Positions 18,182 to 20,446 of a stretch of 20,446 nt of DNA are shown here, piece by piece. The stretch comes from Oppiella nova (Eukaryota > Arthropoda > Arachnida > Sarcoptiformes > Oppiidae), in the NCBI GenBank assembly GCA_905397405.1, contig CAJPVJ010000788.1, forward strand, positions 1-20,446, read 5' to 3'. The notes under the pieces are model-generated. The model was not told the origin of the DNA. It ran no database searches and saw only the letters and a program-made list of their open reading frames with translations. The translations under genes and the position numbers were made by a program. Every line of letters starts with the position of its first letter. Positions within the stretch are counted from its first letter, which is position 1.

Positions 18182-18410
18182 TAGATTTCAATAGATTTAT
18201 AGATTTCTATAGATTTATAGATTTCTATAGATTTATAGAAATCTATAGATTTATAGATTTCTATAGATTTATAGATTTCTATAAATCTATAGAAATCTAT
18301 AAATCTATAGAAATCTATAAATCTATAAATCTATAGATATCTATAAATCTATAATTTCTATAGATATCTATATATCTAAAGATTTCTATAGATATCTATA
18401 GATTTTTTAT
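18182..18410. repeat. AT-rich minisatellite switching strand, large inverted repeat
   Basis: The first half is made of TATAGATTT / CTATAGATTT units and the second half of their reverse complement (AAATCTATAG). At the switch, 18244-18283 and 18288-18327 form perfect 40-bp arms around a 4-nt loop (AATC). Degenerate units continue to about 18410. It directly abuts the stop codon of kinase-fold gene 2. Confidence 0.93.
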
Positions 18411-18840
18411 ATATCTATTATTTAAATATCACATTATACAGTTTTACAGTGCAGTCCAGTAGATATAACTTAGGATACAAAATAAAACGATAGATATTGA
18501 AAATATGAGAAACCAACTATTATTTCAAATGAAACAAAATATTTTAACATAATTCTTGTAATTTTTTTAATTTAATTATAATTAAAATGTTATTTGCACA
18601 AATACTTGCAATATTACTTGTAATTTGTAATTATTTATAATTTTGTAATTGCGTAGACAGTAATTTCAAAGGATATTATATAGATATAGATATTCACGAT
18701 ATAATTTGTAGGAAATTAAACAAACATTTACAGGATAATGATTTTAGTAGTAAGCATAATAAATAACTAAAATAAATATTCTCACTTTAATTCTCATTTA
18801 AATAAAATACAGTAGTTTATGGCATAAAATTTATATAAAC
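18411..18840. other. AT-rich spacer between repeat and R11
   Basis: No gene is recognised. There is no clear TATA box at a typical distance; TATATAAAC directly before the R11 ATG is probably chance. Confidence 0.4.
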
Positions 18841-19827
18841 ATGAATTTAACACATATTGAAAGTAATCAAATATATATCATACAATTTCTATCAGCAATA
18901 CTACTGTTTGTTATAATATTTGTTACAATTGTCGGTAACATCCTGGTCATCTCAGCGGTTATAATTACACCTAAACTCCAAATACGCGCCAATTACCTGA
19001 TACTATCTCTGAGTGTAACGGACTTATGTATCGGTATGTTTGCCATGCCCATTTTGGCCTACAATAGTATCGTTGAGTTGAATGACTGGAAAATGGGCCC
19101 TGTTGTTTGTGACATTTACTACTTTATTATCATTAACCTCTCGTCCACATCATATCTACACCTTATAGTCATAGCCATCGATCGGTACCTATCGGTCACA
19201 CGAACCCAGTATTCAATGAATAAAAGCAAATCACATGTAATGGCAATGATTGGCATTTCGTGGACATTCCCACCGCTTATGACAATTTGGCCCATAATTG
19301 GGTTCAGGGATAACCAGGTGTTTATGGATATGATTGACAAGAACATTTGCTATTCACCCGGTAACAATATGTTGGTCAGGTATTATATTAACACAGTTAG
19401 TTGTATTGGATTTTGCTTAATACCAACTTTATATTATAGAGTGTACAAGGTATAAATTGTTGAAATAATGTATTTATTGTGTAATTGAGATATTATATTA
19501 TATTTAGAAATCAATTGAATTCAGAAATAAATGCGAAAATCGAGATAAATATCAAAACCATAAATCTATGGATAAAAACGACAAAATAATGCGCCGGGCA
19601 AAGTGGCAAGGACAGTTGCCGTAGTTTCAGTTATATTTGCATTATGTTTAACACCATTTAATATTGTTAATTATGTAATTGATTTCAATACATTAGATTA
19701 CATTCAGGTTATTCAGTTGAATATAACCATTTGGATCGTATGTTTCAATTCAACATTGAATCCAATACTCTATGGATTACTGAATAGAGATTTTCGTATT
19801 GCATTCAAACGATTGTTCAAAATATAG
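18841..19827 (+). pseudogene. R11: class A GPCR with a 4-bp gap in exon 2
   Basis: Exon 1 is 18841-19449 (203 codons), the intron 19450-19507 (58 bp), and exon 2 19508-19827. It starts MNLTHIESNQIYI, which still has an N-glycosylation sequon (N-L-T). Exon 1 is intact: LSVTDL, NDWKMG, C3.25, Ile at 3.32, IDRYLSVTRTQYSMNKSK, WPIIGFRDNQ, ECL2 NICYSPGNN, IPTLYYRVYK. In exon 2 the invariant CGCCGGGAGTTC reads CGCCGGGC: four bases (AGTT) are missing at about 19598, breaking the frame in MRREF. Downstream the frame is again open (VARTVAVVSVIFALCLTPFN...NSTLNPILYGLLNRDF...FKI-stop). A single recent lesion, or a sequencing/assembly error in an otherwise perfect gene. Confidence 0.87.
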
Positions 19828-20045
19828 TAATACTGTAGTTATTAATGTATTTATAATAAAACAGTTAATATATTTAATATACAATATTAATATATCTACT
19901 GTATATGTATTTGTTTCTAAGAATACAATATAAATGTAAAATAAAATATGCAAGGAAACTAAATAAGGGAAATGCGTCTAGACTGTGTAGTAGTGTATAT
20001 TAAATGTATGATAATTATTACTTTAAGTAAACAATTAAATTAATT

Positions 20046-20446
20046 ATGAATTCAACACACATTTCAAGTGAAGAATTATATTTCATTCAATTCCTATCGT
20101 CCATAATATTGTTTATTATTATATTTATTACAATTATTGGTAACATTTTGGTGATAACTGCGGTCATAATGACACCTAAATTACAAATAAGACCTAATTT
20201 TCTGATACTATCGCTCAGTATAACCGATCTCTCCGTCGGTGTGTTTGTGATGCCATTCACCGCATACTATGATGTCTTGAAATTGAGTGATTGGACATTT
20301 GGCCCTGTTATGTGTGATATTTACTATATGTTTATCATTAATCTCACGTCAACATCATATCTACACCTCATAGTCATAGCCATCGACCGCTACCTTTCGG
20401 TCACAAAAATTCAGTATTCAATGAATAAAAGCAAATCACATGTAAT
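20046..20446 (+). CDS. R12: class A GPCR, 5' part (cut by window end)
   Basis: The ATG at 20046 opens MNSTHISSEELYFIQFLSSIILFIII... and the frame stays open to the window end in intracellular loop 2/TM4 (133 codons: IDRYLSVTKIQYSMNKSKSHV). Over 401 bp it differs from R10 at about six positions, two of them amino-acid changes (T to M after VITAVI, V to I in the CDVYY motif). The 155 bp upstream are also nearly identical to the R10 flank. It is the product of a recent duplication of the R10 unit. Confidence 0.92.
   Translation, partial: MNSTHISSEELYFIQFLSSIILFIIIFITIIGNILVITAVIMTPKLQIRPNFLILSLSITDLSVGVFVMPFTAYYDVLKLSDWTFGPVMCDIYYMFIINLTSTSYLHLIVIAIDRYLSVTKIQYSMNKSKSHV

Noticed and set aside
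18182-18410. CRISPR-like array
   Set aside because: The units are short, contiguous and without unique spacers, and the sequence context is eukaryotic; it is a minisatellite.

Overview
The window is AT-rich eukaryotic DNA dominated by a head-to-tail array of paralogous class A (rhodopsin-like) G-protein-coupled receptor genes, all on the + strand. The short GT-AG introns, the very AT-rich spacers and the accompanying F-box and kinase-like genes suggest a compact arthropod genome. A chelicerate or mite is my guess, but this is inference and the sequence does not prove it. The receptors are called R1 to R12 here as local labels only.

Array, left part (1-14927): R1 (5' cut by the window edge), R2, R3, R4 (damaged), R5, R6, R7 (damaged), R8, R9 (5' truncated) and R10. 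Every copy has the same two-exon structure. Exon 1 is about 609 bp and encodes MNSTH... through TM1-TM5, ending in ...YK. A 51-149 bp phase-0 intron follows at the start of intracellular loop 3. Exon 2 is about 330-340 bp and encodes KSIEF..., a nearly invariant DKIMRREF block, TM6, TM7 (NSTLNPxxYG) and a very short tail. Complete copies predict proteins of 312-316 residues. Fragments of further copies lie at 8631 and 12091.

Middle block (about 15000-18410): a more GC-rich island interrupts the array. It holds an orphan kinase 3' tail, an F-box gene with one internal stop, and two related kinase-fold genes that lack the catalytic HRD aspartate (predicted pseudokinases). It ends in an AT-rich repeat containing a perfect 40-bp inverted repeat.

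Array, right part (18841-20446): R11 (frameshifted by a 4-bp gap) and R12, cut by the window edge. R12 and its upstream region are about 98.6% identical to R10 and its upstream region, so the array has expanded recently.

The receptors keep general class A signalling features: N1.50, D2.50, C3.25, DRY, W4.50, an ECL2 Cys, P6.50 and NPxxY. They lack both the amine-binding Asp at 3.32 and the Trp toggle at 6.48. A lineage-specific tandem expansion with a variable 3.32 site and many decaying copies is the birth-and-death pattern of a chemoreceptor-like family; that role is inference. Two exact duplications inside R3 and R7 have the same 128-bp period (a 127-base match plus one base). That looks more like an assembly join at k=127 than biology, so the apparent damage there should be treated with caution.

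A GC-richer composite repeat with a tRNA-like core (853-1318) is the only mobile-element-like sequence seen.
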